Shown here: piece by piece, positions 41,579 through 49,147 of the stretch
Layout: each line of letters opens with the position of its first letter
Numbering within the stretch: the first letter of the stretch is position 1
Origin: CAZENU01 sp965117035
GTDB taxonomy: Bacteria; Chloroflexota; Dehalococcoidia; Lucifugimonadales; CAZENU01
Assembly: GCA_965117035.1 (NCBI GenBank)
Contig: OZ220748.1
Span: 372,001 to 436,000 of the forward strand
Reading direction: 5' to 3'
DNA: 64,000 bases
Translations under genes and position numbers: made by a program
The notes under the pieces: model-generated
Databases searched by the model: none
What the model was told of the DNA's origin: nothing
The model's input: the letters and a program-made list of their open reading frames with translations, nothing else

Positions 41579-42547
41579 CTAACGCGGAGGCCGCCGCGCA
41601 GCCTCCAGCGCGGCAACCGTCTCGAGCGGAGGCCCCACGGCGCCGGGCTCCGGCTCCCCGGGGTTTCCCGACGCGTGATAGTCGCTGCCGCCGCAGGGTA
41701 TCAGCGCCAGCTCCTCCGCGAGCGCCGCCAGCGACTCGACCTGCTCCCGGGTATAGCTCTTGTAGTGGACTTCCATTCCGGCGAGCCCGGCCTCCTTGAG
41801 CCCCGCGACCACGTCCCTCAGGGCTCGCCGGTCGTCTTCAGTATCCTCCTGAAGGACATAGCTCGGATGGGCGAGTACGGGAACGGCGCCGTTGCCGCGC
41901 AGCAGTTCGATCGCTTCCGCGGGGGAGAGGCTGGGGCGTCCGACGTAGGCCGGGCCATCGCGCCCCAGGTACAGGTCGAATGCCTCCGCGGGGTACGCGG
42001 CATGGCCAAGCTCGACCAGGGCCTGTGCGATATGCGGCCTGCCGACGGCGGCGCCCGCGGATATCTCCTGGACGCGGCCCCACTCGACGTCCAGGCCGAG
42101 CGCCCGGAGCCTGTTCACCATCTCCCGGGCGCGCTCGTCGCGTCCGGACCGCAGCCACCTGAGCTTCTCCTGGAGAGCCGCCTCCGCCGGGTCCACGAAG
42201 TAGCCGAGCATGTGGATCTCAAGCCCTGGCGCGTCGGTGCTGAGCTCGATACCGGGGACTATCCTGAGGCCGGGCGCCCCCTCCGCGGCGTCGCGGGCCT
42301 CAGAGATGCCCTCGGTGGAATCGTGGTCGGTGATGGCGATGACGCGCAGGCCGTTGCGAGCGCAGAGCCGCACCAGCTCGGTGGGGGACAGCCTCCCGTC
42401 GGAAAACGTGGTGTGCAGGTGCAGGTCGACTACGGACACAGGTGTAGGTTGCGCTCCCGGACGGGGTCGGCCGGCATCGGTGATGGGCTCCGCGAAGTCC
42501 GCAGCCGGAGGGGACTGCGCCGGCCCCCGGCTGCGGCGATTACGCAT
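41579..42547 (-). CDS. PHP-domain phosphoesterase
   Basis: Metal-dependent phosphoesterase of the PHP family, 322 residues, likely a 3',5'-nucleotide or RNA 5'-nucleoside phosphatase of the RNase AM/YciV type. Metal ligands in order: DLHLHTTFSDG, AITDHDSTEG, the glutamate in GIELST, HMLGYF, VLAHPSY and the final GSDYH. The first 35 residues are Pro/Arg-rich and could be a non-native extension; GTG at 42439 is the alternative start. Its ATG follows the stop of the RNase Y gene by one base, so the two RNA-related genes are translationally coupled. Confidence 0.85.
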   Translation of the reverse strand: MRNRRSRGPAQSPPAADFAEPITDAGRPRPGAQPTPVSVVDLHLHTTFSDGRLSPTELVRLCARNGLRVIAITDHDSTEGISEARDAAEGAPGLRIVPGIELSTDAPGLEIHMLGYFVDPAEAALQEKLRWLRSGRDERAREMVNRLRALGLDVEWGRVQEISAGAAVGRPHIAQALVELGHAAYPAEAFDLYLGRDGPAYVGRPSLSPAEAIELLRGNGAVPVLAHPSYVLQEDTEDDRRALRDVVAGLKEAGLAGMEVHYKSYTREQVESLAALAEELALIPCGGSDYHASGNPGEPEPGAVGPPLETVAALEAARRPPR

Positions 42548-42548
42548 T

Positions 42549-44075
42549 CTAGCGGGCGAACTCGACGGCCCGGCTCTCGCGGATGACGGTGACCTTGATC
42601 TGCCCCGGGTACGCCAGGTTCGCCTCGATCTTCTTGACTATCTCCCTGGCCATCGTGTTGGCGGCGAGATCGTCTATGCTCTCGGGCTCGACGAGGATGC
42701 GCACCTCGCGGCCCGCCTGGATGGCGTAGCACTTCTCTACGCCGTCGAAGGAGCGCGCGACCTCTTCCAGCGCCTCGAGCCGCTTGACATAGTGCTCGAC
42801 GGTGTCCCTGCGCGCGCCTGGCCTCGCGGCGCTTATCGCGTCCGCGGCGGCGACGATGAACGACTCGACGCTGCTGTGGACGTCGTCGTGGTGCTCGCGG
42901 ATCGTGTCGCACACGTGGCGGCGGACCTTGTTCTTGGTGGCGACGTCGGCGCCGATCTCGGCGTGCGGGCCCTCCACCTCGTGCGTGAGGGCCTTGCCGA
43001 TGTCGTGCAGCAGCCCGCCCTCCTTGGCCACGCGCACGTCGGCGCCGATCTCGGCAGCCATCAGTGCTGCCAGGTAGGCCACCTCGACGCTGTGCTGCAG
43101 GACGTTCTCGCCGTAGCTGTAGCGGTAGCGCAGCCTGCCCAGGAGCGAGACCAACTCGGAGTTCAGCCCACGGACGTCGACGTCCATGAGCGTCCGCTCT
43201 CCCGTCTTGCGGATGGTCTCGGCGACCTCCTTCTCGGTCCGCGCGACCGTCTCTTCGATCCTGGCCGGATGGATCCTGCCGTCCGCGACCAGCCTGGCGA
43301 CCGCCAGACGCGCGACCTCCCGGCGCAGTGGATCGAAGCACGACAGCGTGACGGCCTCGGGCGTTTCGTCGATGATGAGGTCGACGCCCGTGGCCTTCTC
43401 AATTGCCCGAATGTTCCGTCCCTCGCGGCCTATCAGACGACCTTTCATGTCGTCGCTCGGCAGCGGCACGGTGGTTAACGTGATGTCTGAGACTACGTCT
43501 GAGGCGAGGCGCTGGATAGCCTCACCGAGGACGTTACGAGCCTTGTCGCTGGCCTCTTCCCTGGCCCTCTGCTCTACGTCCCGGTAGCGGACGGCCACCT
43601 CGTGCTGGATCTCCTCCTCGGTGCGACGCATCAGCTCGTCTTTCGCGTCGGCGGCCGAGAGGTTCGCGATCTCCTCGAGGCGTGTGACCTCCTGCTGCTT
43701 CAGCTCTTCCAGCTCTGTACGAAGGCTTTCGGTCTTCTGGTTCTTCTTGGTTAGCTCGTTCTCTCTTCGCTCGAGATTCGCCGCTCTCCGGTCTGCGTTC
43801 TCTTCACGGTTGGCGAGCCTGCGCTCGTAGTTCTGTAGCTCCGTGCGCCGCTCCCTCAGCTCGTTCTCGGCACCCGACCGGATTCTGAGACCCTCTTCTT
43901 TAGCCTCGAGCAGTAGCGCTCTTCGCTGTTCCCGGGCCTCGCTGAGTACACCAGAAGCCTCTTGCTTAGCTGCCTCGTACCGTCTGCCTGTTACCAGTCT
44001 CCTGACTACGTAACCAATCAGTGCGCCTGTGACCAGGCCGATCAGGACGGCGAGTATCGTGATGGCGATTTCCAT
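42549..44075 (-). CDS. rny: Ribonuclease Y
   Basis: Membrane-anchored endoribonuclease of 508 residues that starts mRNA decay. N-terminal membrane helix AITILAVLIGLVTGALIGYVV, long charged coiled coil (about 30-200), KH domain with LIGREGRNIRAIEKATGVDL, and HD domain with the metal motif LLHDIGKALTHEVEG. The start at 44075 has GAGGAGG about eight bases upstream. Length and order match the family. It has its own promoter in the divergent region with an MFS gene. Confidence 0.95.
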   Translation of the reverse strand: MEIAITILAVLIGLVTGALIGYVVRRLVTGRRYEAAKQEASGVLSEAREQRRALLLEAKEEGLRIRSGAENELRERRTELQNYERRLANREENADRRAANLERRENELTKKNQKTESLRTELEELKQQEVTRLEEIANLSAADAKDELMRRTEEEIQHEVAVRYRDVEQRAREEASDKARNVLGEAIQRLASDVVSDITLTTVPLPSDDMKGRLIGREGRNIRAIEKATGVDLIIDETPEAVTLSCFDPLRREVARLAVARLVADGRIHPARIEETVARTEKEVAETIRKTGERTLMDVDVRGLNSELVSLLGRLRYRYSYGENVLQHSVEVAYLAALMAAEIGADVRVAKEGGLLHDIGKALTHEVEGPHAEIGADVATKNKVRRHVCDTIREHHDDVHSSVESFIVAAADAISAARPGARRDTVEHYVKRLEALEEVARSFDGVEKCYAIQAGREVRILVEPESIDDLAANTMAREIVKKIEANLAYPGQIKVTVIRESRAVEFAR

Positions 44076-44133
44076 CGCTACTCACCCTCCTCTTCAGTTT
44101 TAGGACCTCCTTGCCCTATGTACCGTGAGGTTC

Positions 44134-44163
44134 ATGTTAAGGCTCGACTCAATATAGTGTCAA
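44134..44163 (-). promoter_or_regulatory. Promoter of rny with overlapping palindrome
   Basis: On the minus strand: TTGACA (44163-44158), 18 bases, TAACAT (44139-44134). The -35 box is half of a 13-base palindrome TGTCAAGTTGACA (44158-44170). That palindrome could be an operator or simply two back-to-back -35 boxes for the divergent genes. Confidence 0.5.
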
Positions 44164-44287
44164 GTTGACAGATGGGGCGGTAGCGGCGGTGGTGCGGCCG
44201 CCGTCCAGGGCTGCAGGAACTTGTCAACGACGGTGTCTTTCCTGTTCCATGCGCGGCGCGCCGGGCCATACAATACCCCTGCTCGCA

Positions 44288-45547
44288 ATGAAAGCGCGTT
44301 CGCGTCCTCCTGTCACCAGCGTCCACCTGCCCGGCACCTTCCGGGCGTTTCGGGACCGCAACTACCGCCTGCTCTGGCCGGCGAATCTGCTGGCGTACTC
44401 GTCCCGGTGGATGCAGATGACCCTGCTCGCCTGGCTCGTGCTGGAGCTGACCGACTCGGAGCTGCGGGTGGCCCTGGTCGGCGTGTTCGCAATGACCCCC
44501 ATGCTGCTGCTCGGGCTCGTGGGCGGAATGATGGCCGACGCCGGGGACCGTCGGCGGCTGCTGATGGCGGCGTACGGCATGTCCTTCGTCGCCGCCCTGG
44601 TCATGTCGGTGCTGCTATGGACGAACTCGGAGGAGTACTGGCACGCGTACCTGGTCATCCTGGTCGGGGGGATCGCCTGGGCGTTCGACATGCCGGCTCG
44701 ACGCTCCCTGCTCCACGACCTTCTCGGGAGAACGGGCGTGACGAATGGCGTCGCCCTGGACTCGATGGGCCAGAGCTTCAGCATGATGGCCGGGCCCGCG
44801 CTGGCGGGCGGCCTCATCACCGTACTGGGCGTGAAGGGCGGGTACGTGGCGGTGACGCTATTCCTGTTCACCTCGCTGGTGCTCATCACCCGCCTGGAGC
44901 TGCCGGCGCATCAGTCGCGCCGGTTTCGTTCGGAGAGCGCGCTGGCGTCACTGGCGGGCGGCCTCAGGTACGTACTGGGGAACCAGGCGCTCCGGGCCAC
45001 CGTGCTGGTCACCCTGGCCATGAACATCCTGATGTTCCCGTACGCCAACCTGGTCCCGGTCATCGCCCGCGACGTTCTGCACGTTGGGCCGGGCCTGATG
45101 GGGATGTTGCAGTCGGCCTCCGGACTGGGCGCCGCGATCGGGGCGGTCTCGATAGCCTCCTGGCTGACGCTCAGATACCACGGCCGCGTCTACCTGGGTG
45201 GGGCCATGCTCTCCTGCGTCGCGCTGCTGCTCTTCTCGTTCTCGGAGTGGTACGCGGCTTCGTTCCCGCTGCTGTTGCTGCTGGGACTGGGGACGTCCGG
45301 ATTCTCGACGATGCAGAGCACCATCGTCATGCTGACGGCGGACCAGGAGATGCGCGGCAAGGCGCTGGGTGTCATAACGATCGCCATCGGCACGGCGCCG
45401 TTCGGCGCGTTCGCGCTCGGGGTGATGGCAGAGCGGATAGACGCGCCGTTCGCCATCCGGGCACATGCGGCCGCGGGAATCGCGGTGTTGTGCCTGATCG
45501 CCGTGATCGCGCCCGCACTCCGCGGGCCCTTCCGGGCGAGACGATAG
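44288..45547 (+). CDS. MFS exporter (EntS-like, MFS_3)
   Basis: Major facilitator of 419 residues with about 12 membrane helices. FRAFRDRNYRLLWPANLLAY at the N-terminus and GMMADAGDRRRLLM between helices 2 and 3 are typical of the EntS/MFS_3 exporter branch. LHDLLGRTGVTNGVALDSMG is another family segment. I start at ATG 44288; the sequence upstream encodes no family residues. A TACAAT box at 44269 would put transcription only a few bases before the ATG, so the message may be nearly leaderless (inference). Substrate unknown. Confidence 0.85.
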   Translation: MKARSRPPVTSVHLPGTFRAFRDRNYRLLWPANLLAYSSRWMQMTLLAWLVLELTDSELRVALVGVFAMTPMLLLGLVGGMMADAGDRRRLLMAAYGMSFVAALVMSVLLWTNSEEYWHAYLVILVGGIAWAFDMPARRSLLHDLLGRTGVTNGVALDSMGQSFSMMAGPALAGGLITVLGVKGGYVAVTLFLFTSLVLITRLELPAHQSRRFRSESALASLAGGLRYVLGNQALRATVLVTLAMNILMFPYANLVPVIARDVLHVGPGLMGMLQSASGLGAAIGAVSIASWLTLRYHGRVYLGGAMLSCVALLLFSFSEWYAASFPLLLLLGLGTSGFSTMQSTIVMLTADQEMRGKALGVITIAIGTAPFGAFALGVMAERIDAPFAIRAHAAAGIAVLCLIAVIAPALRGPFRARR

Positions 45548-45571
45548 CCGGGCACGCGTCCGGGAAAGCCA

Positions 45572-45599
45572 CCGGCCGCCCCATAGGAGGGACGGCCGG
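45572..45599. terminator. Stem-loop between convergent genes
   Basis: CCGGCCG and CGGCCGG form a perfect 7-bp stem, extendable by CC/GG pairs, between the ends of two convergent genes. No T tract follows, so intrinsic termination is not certain. Confidence 0.4.
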
Positions 45600-45625
45600 C
45601 GTCGTGAGGCAGGGTCGTCCGGAGC

Positions 45626-45895
45626 CTAGTTGATGTCCTCGTCGTCGGCGAGCCGTTTTTCGGGACGGTCGACGTCGGTGGGGAACCTGGTGCCGCCGGC
45701 CAGGTGGTCCAGCGAAACGTCGTAGCCCCACGTCGAGCCCTCGATGTAGTTCATGAACTCCTGCTCCGCGCCGCACTGCCTGCACGTGCCTGTGCTGGAC
45801 GGCCCGGAAGGAGTGTCTATCATCCACTGGTGCCTGCAGGCGACGGCCTCCTCGGCGGCCACCTCCTGGTTCTGCGTCGACGTTGTCGCTTCCAC
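45626..45895 (-). CDS. Small zinc-ribbon-like protein
   Basis: An 89-residue acidic protein I cannot name. It has a likely metal knot: CRHQW, then after 16 residues CRQCG, giving C-x2-H/C type ligands. FMNYIEGSTWGYD and a disordered acidic tail (PEKRLADDEDIN) follow. GTG start at 45895 with GGAGGAAGG just upstream; the longer frame is unsupported. It has its own promoter with an overlapping inverted repeat. Possibly a small regulatory or RNA-associated protein (guess). Confidence 0.6.
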   Translation of the reverse strand: MEATTSTQNQEVAAEEAVACRHQWMIDTPSGPSSTGTCRQCGAEQEFMNYIEGSTWGYDVSLDHLAGGTRFPTDVDRPEKRLADDEDIN

Positions 45896-46218
45896 TGTCC
45901 TTCCTCCGGGTACCTTCAGCGTCCCCGCGACGGCCACGGTGGCCGGCGTCGCGCGTAGAACGCTTGTATTGCTGATTTGAGGGCGCGAGTCTAGCAAGCG
46001 GCTTCTTCGAGTGTCAAGGCGAATATGCGCCTTGACCTGGGCCAATACTACGCCGCTCGGCCTGGCTCGGCATGGCGCAGTACACAATGTGGACCCAGCG
46101 GAACGCGGGGCTGACGACATGCGGCCCTCGGCTGGGTTTCCGATGTCTCAAAAAGGAGAGCGGTCGCGGTGCCCGTCGCCGGGACCAGCCGGTCCCCCTT
46201 CGGCCGATCGTCCGGCGG
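45896..46218. other. Intergenic leader with operator-like stem
   Basis: This 323-base gap has no supported gene. It holds the promoter of the small zinc-ribbon gene (45988-46017) and a perfect 9-bp inverted repeat at 46013-46036 (GTCAAGGCG, loop AATATG, CGCCTTGAC). The remainder toward 46218 shows nothing clear. Confidence 0.55.
45988..46017 (-). promoter_or_regulatory. Promoter of the zinc-ribbon gene
   Basis: Minus strand: TTGACA (46017-46012), 18-base spacer, TAGACT (45993-45988). The -35 box lies in one arm of the GTCAAGGCG inverted repeat, so a protein bound to the repeat would block it. Confidence 0.5.
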
Positions 46219-46593
46219 TCAGCCCCGTTCCACGGTAACGGTGGACCCCGAGCCGACGGACTTGAGCACGGCAGCGTCCCCTTCGATCTTCCCGAGCACG
46301 TTGACGGGACTGGCGGGCCTGATCTCGTCGCCCCGGCTCATGGGCGTCGGGCCGAAGAACAGGCACAGCGCCTGTCCCGGCGGCCAATAGGCCACGTCTC
46401 CAAAGTCGACCACCTCGCGGGCGTCGTCCTCGTCGGCCCGGACTTCGGTGCTGAAGTAGATCTCGTCGCCCCACGTGCTTGCCTGGGCCTGGAGGGGCAG
46501 GGCGTCCCACACCAGGTCGGCGGTGGCGCTGTCGTCCAGGAGCGCCGCAACGGTCACGGCGCCCGCAGTAATCTTGATTCGTCCTTCCCGCAT
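46219..46593 (-). CDS. Cyclophilin-like (TM1367-type) protein
   Basis: A 124-residue protein of the cyclophilin-like fold family typified by TM1367. Pattern: IKITAGAVTVAALLDDSATA, then ALPLQAQASTWGDEIYFST, VVDFGDVAYWPPGQALCLFF and GPTPMSRGDEI. Such proteins lack known prolyl isomerase activity, and their function is unknown. The ATG at 46593 is chosen because GAGAGG lies seven bases upstream; GTG at 46611 is the alternative. Divergent from the LDH2-type dehydrogenase gene with under 90 bases between. Confidence 0.75.
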   Translation of the reverse strand: MREGRIKITAGAVTVAALLDDSATADLVWDALPLQAQASTWGDEIYFSTEVRADEDDAREVVDFGDVAYWPPGQALCLFFGPTPMSRGDEIRPASPVNVLGKIEGDAAVLKSVGSGSTVTVERG

Positions 46594-46680
46594 GGCTATC
46601 CTCTCCGACACCGATTATAGCCCCGCGGCGCGCCGGCACGCGACGGCAGCAGTGGGGGACTGCCACCGGAGGAGCGCGGC

Positions 46681-47733
46681 ATGCCGACCGAATCCGCCGA
46701 ACGACTGACGACGATCGCGGCCCGGCTGCTGCAGGGAGCGGGCGCGAGCGAGCACGAGGCGGCCACCGTGGCCCGCCATTGCGTCGACGCAAACCTGGCC
46801 GGCCACGACTCGCACGGCATCATCCAGATACCGACGTACATCGACCGCGTCAACGAGGGCCACATCGTGCCGGGCGCCGAGTTCGAGGTCGCCAGGGACA
46901 CGCCCACTACCACGGTTGTGGACGGCAACTGGGGATTCGGGTACGTCGTCTCCGAGCGCGCCATGGAGATGACCATAGCCAAGGCGCGGGAGAGCAATCT
47001 CGCGGCCGCGACAGTCTACCGGCAGAGCCACGTCGGGCGCGTCACGGACTACCCGCTGATGGCGGCGCGGGCGGGAATGATCGGCATCATGACGGCCGAC
47101 TCGGGACGCACGAGCAAGTCGGTCGTGCCGTTCGGGGGCAGGGAGCCGCGCCTGGGGACGAACCCGATCTGCATAGCCATGCCGAGCGATCTCGACGGCC
47201 CCATGTTCATAGACGGCGCCACGAGCGCGGTCGCCGCGGGCAAAGTCGCCGTCGCCGCGGCGCGGGAGAAGCCGATACCGGAGGGCTGGATAGTCGACGC
47301 CGACGGCAGGCCGACCACCGACCCGAACGACCTGGGGCGCGGCGGCGCGCTGTTGCCCCTCGGTGGTCCGGAGGGGCACAAGGGCTACGGCCTGTCGGTG
47401 ATGGTCGAGATACTGTCGGGCATCCTGACCGGCCTGGGCTACGGCTACGACACGTCCGGCCGCCACAACGACGGCTGTTTCATGGCCGCGTTCAACGTCG
47501 AGGCGTTCCGGCCGCTCGACGTGTTCAAGCGCGAGGTCGCCGAGTTCGCGGCCTACCTGAAGAGCTCGCCGCCGGCGGAGGGTTTCTCCGAGGTCTACTA
47601 CCCCGGCGAGCTGGAGCACCTGCGGACGCAGGAGCTGTTGGCCGAGGGCATCTACGTCGAGGACTCCACGTGGGCGAAGCTCACCGAGCTCGCGGCCGGG
47701 TACGGCATGGCCGAAGAGCTGGGACTCGGCTAG
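46681..47733 (+). CDS. LDH2-family malate/lactate/ureidoglycolate dehydrogenase
   Basis: NAD(P)-dependent 2-hydroxyacid oxidoreductase of 350 residues with the unusual LDH2/YlbC fold. Conserved stretches: HDSHGIIQIPTYIDRVNEGH (catalytic histidine region), SHVGRVTDYPLMAARAGMIG, GTNPICIAMP and GPEGHKGYGLSVMVEILSG. Candidate substrates are malate, lactate, ureidoglycolate or sugar-derived hydroxyacids. The stop TAG (47731-47733) is part of the CTAG target duplication of an IS5-type element that landed exactly there. The protein is therefore unaltered. Confidence 0.85.
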   Translation: MPTESAERLTTIAARLLQGAGASEHEAATVARHCVDANLAGHDSHGIIQIPTYIDRVNEGHIVPGAEFEVARDTPTTTVVDGNWGFGYVVSERAMEMTIAKARESNLAAATVYRQSHVGRVTDYPLMAARAGMIGIMTADSGRTSKSVVPFGGREPRLGTNPICIAMPSDLDGPMFIDGATSAVAAGKVAVAAAREKPIPEGWIVDADGRPTTDPNDLGRGGALLPLGGPEGHKGYGLSVMVEILSGILTGLGYGYDTSGRHNDGCFMAAFNVEAFRPLDVFKREVAEFAAYLKSSPPAEGFSEVYYPGELEHLRTQELLAEGIYVEDSTWAKLTELAAGYGMAEELGLG

Positions 47734-48503
47734 GGCGTGTTCACACTACGTAACGCATCGAATATGAGCGCCATGAGAATGAAGCCGAGAAAGAGCGCAT
47801 CGAGCTTGTCAAAGCGAGAGAAGATGCGGCGAAAGCCCTTCAATCGTCGGAACAGACGCTCTACCTCGTTGCGCCTCTTGTAGAGCTCCTTGTCGTACTC
47901 CCACGGGCTGATGCGAGTCGAGAGTGGAGGAACGACGGGCTCAATGCCCAACTCCAAGGCAAGCTGGCGAGTCTCGTTGCCCTCGTATGCGCGATCCATC
48001 ACCACAGACAGGTTATCTCGCAGAGGCCCAAGGCGCTTGAGCAACCTGCGCCCCTCCGGTGCGTCGTGAGCCTGTCCAGGGGAGAGTGAGAAGGTCATGG
48101 CTGTTCGAGCATTCGCGGCAACCATATGAATCTTGGTGGTCCATCCACCTCTGGACTTGCCGATGGACTGCGGTCCGTTTTTTTTTAGCGCCCCCGTGCC
48201 ATCAGGATGCACCTTGACGATGGTGCTGTCCATCGAGACCACCTCGAGCTTGACGCGCACGATATGTTCTCGCTACAGGTGTTCGAATATCCTGTCGAGC
48301 ACGCCGCTTTTGGCCCAGCGGTTCATACGGGTGTAGATGGTGTGCCACCTGCCGAACCTGGGAGGCAACCCACGCCACTTGCAGCCATGCTCAGTAACAT
48401 ACAAAATGGCATTGAGCACCTGTAGATTCGGAATCCTCACATTGCCCCGCTGCACTGGCAATAGATGTTCGATGCGTTCGTACTGGTCCTGTGTTAGTTC
48501 CAT
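47730..48503 (-). pseudogene. IS5 transposase interrupted by an amber codon
   Basis: The first part (from 48503, MELTQDQYERIEHLLPVQRG ... VLDRIFEHL) ends at TAG 48273-48275. The rest continues in the same frame (REHIVRVKLEVVSMDSTIVK ... ) without any frameshift. Relatives have glutamine at this spot, so a single CAG to TAG change explains it. The catalytic part is intact: MDSTIVKVH, MDRAYEG and RRNEVERLFRRLKGFR, the usual IS5 DDE region. An internal GTG at 48260 could start a fragment. The natural stop (47732-47730) is supplied by the CTAG target duplication. Readthrough is possible but unproven. Confidence 0.85.
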
Positions 48504-48544
48504 GAGCCAAGCATATCACATCAGACCTGTTAGTGTGAACAGGC
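47734..48544 (-). mobile_element. IS5-family insertion sequence (811 bp)
   Basis: The element is bounded by GGCGTGTTCACACTA on the left and, inverted, GGCCTGTTCACACTAAC on the right. CTAG is duplicated on each side (47730-47733 and 48545-48548), fitting the YTAR target preference of IS5 relatives. It carries one transposase reading frame interrupted by a single amber codon. Removing it and one CTAG restores ...GGACTCGGCTAGCCGGG. Related ends flank the mini-element at 2786-3090. Confidence 0.85.
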
Positions 48545-48555
48545 CCTAGCCGGGA

Positions 48556-48735
48556 AACCCCACCCCTGGATTCCCGCCTGCGGAGACCCTTGCGTAACTC
48601 CGCTCGCGTGCGGCGGATGTGGTGGAGACGCGTCGACTTCGTACTTGGGAGGCCCGGCCGCTGGGTTCCCGCCTGCGCGGGAATGACGGTTATGCAAGGG
48701 GCTCCCTGCGCGGGAATGACGGTTGCGCAGAGGTG
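48556..48735 (+). repeat. Composite dRS3-type repeat cluster
   Basis: Starts with CCTGGATTCCCGCCTGCGGA, then the composite unit TTGCGTAACTCC ... GCGGATGT ... TTCGTACTTGGGAGGCCC ... GGTTCCCGCCTGCGCGGGAA. A tandem GCGCGGGAATGACGGTTGCG end follows. It fills the gap between the IS5 target site and the ACT-domain gene. No gene is supported here. Confidence 0.8.
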
Positions 48736-48737
48736 GT

Positions 48738-49130
48738 CTACACGAGGGTGTCCTTGTCGACCAGCGTCTCCGCGCGGGCCCGGTCGTCGGCCGTGAGGGC
48801 CACGGTGGTGTAGCCGTCCCGTCGGTCGACGATGTGCAGGCTCTGCAGGTTAACGCCCTCGTTCTTGAATCGCTCGGCGATCCTGGCGAGGGCTCCCGGC
48901 TCGTCCTTGAGTCTCAGGAGGAGCGCCTCGTCGGCGACGGTCTTGAACCCCGCGCCCGTCAACGTCTTCAGGGCTCTGTCGTTGTCGTCGGTTGTGAGGG
49001 TGATGACGCCCTTCTCGCCGAGGGCCTCCGCGCTGATCGTCTCGATATTCAGGCCGTTGTCGGCCAGCGTCCTGCTGATGTCGGCGATCACGCCGACCTC
49101 GTTCCTGGCCATCACGATGATCCTGTTCAT
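48738..49130 (-). CDS. Tandem ACT-domain protein
   Basis: A 130-residue protein made of two ACT domains: IIVMARNEVGVIADISRTLA DNGLNIETI in the first half, and LLLRLKDEPGALARIAERFK NEGVNLQSLHIVDR in the second. ACT pairs bind small ligands, usually amino acids, and regulate enzymes. It follows the histidine decarboxylase gene by 17 bases on the same strand. A histidine or histamine sensor for that enzyme is therefore plausible (inference). Confidence 0.85.
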   Translation of the reverse strand: MNRIIVMARNEVGVIADISRTLADNGLNIETISAEALGEKGVITLTTDDNDRALKTLTGAGFKTVADEALLLRLKDEPGALARIAERFKNEGVNLQSLHIVDRRDGYTTVALTADDRARAETLVDKDTLV

Positions 49131-49147
49131 GCTGTTCCTTCCTCGTT

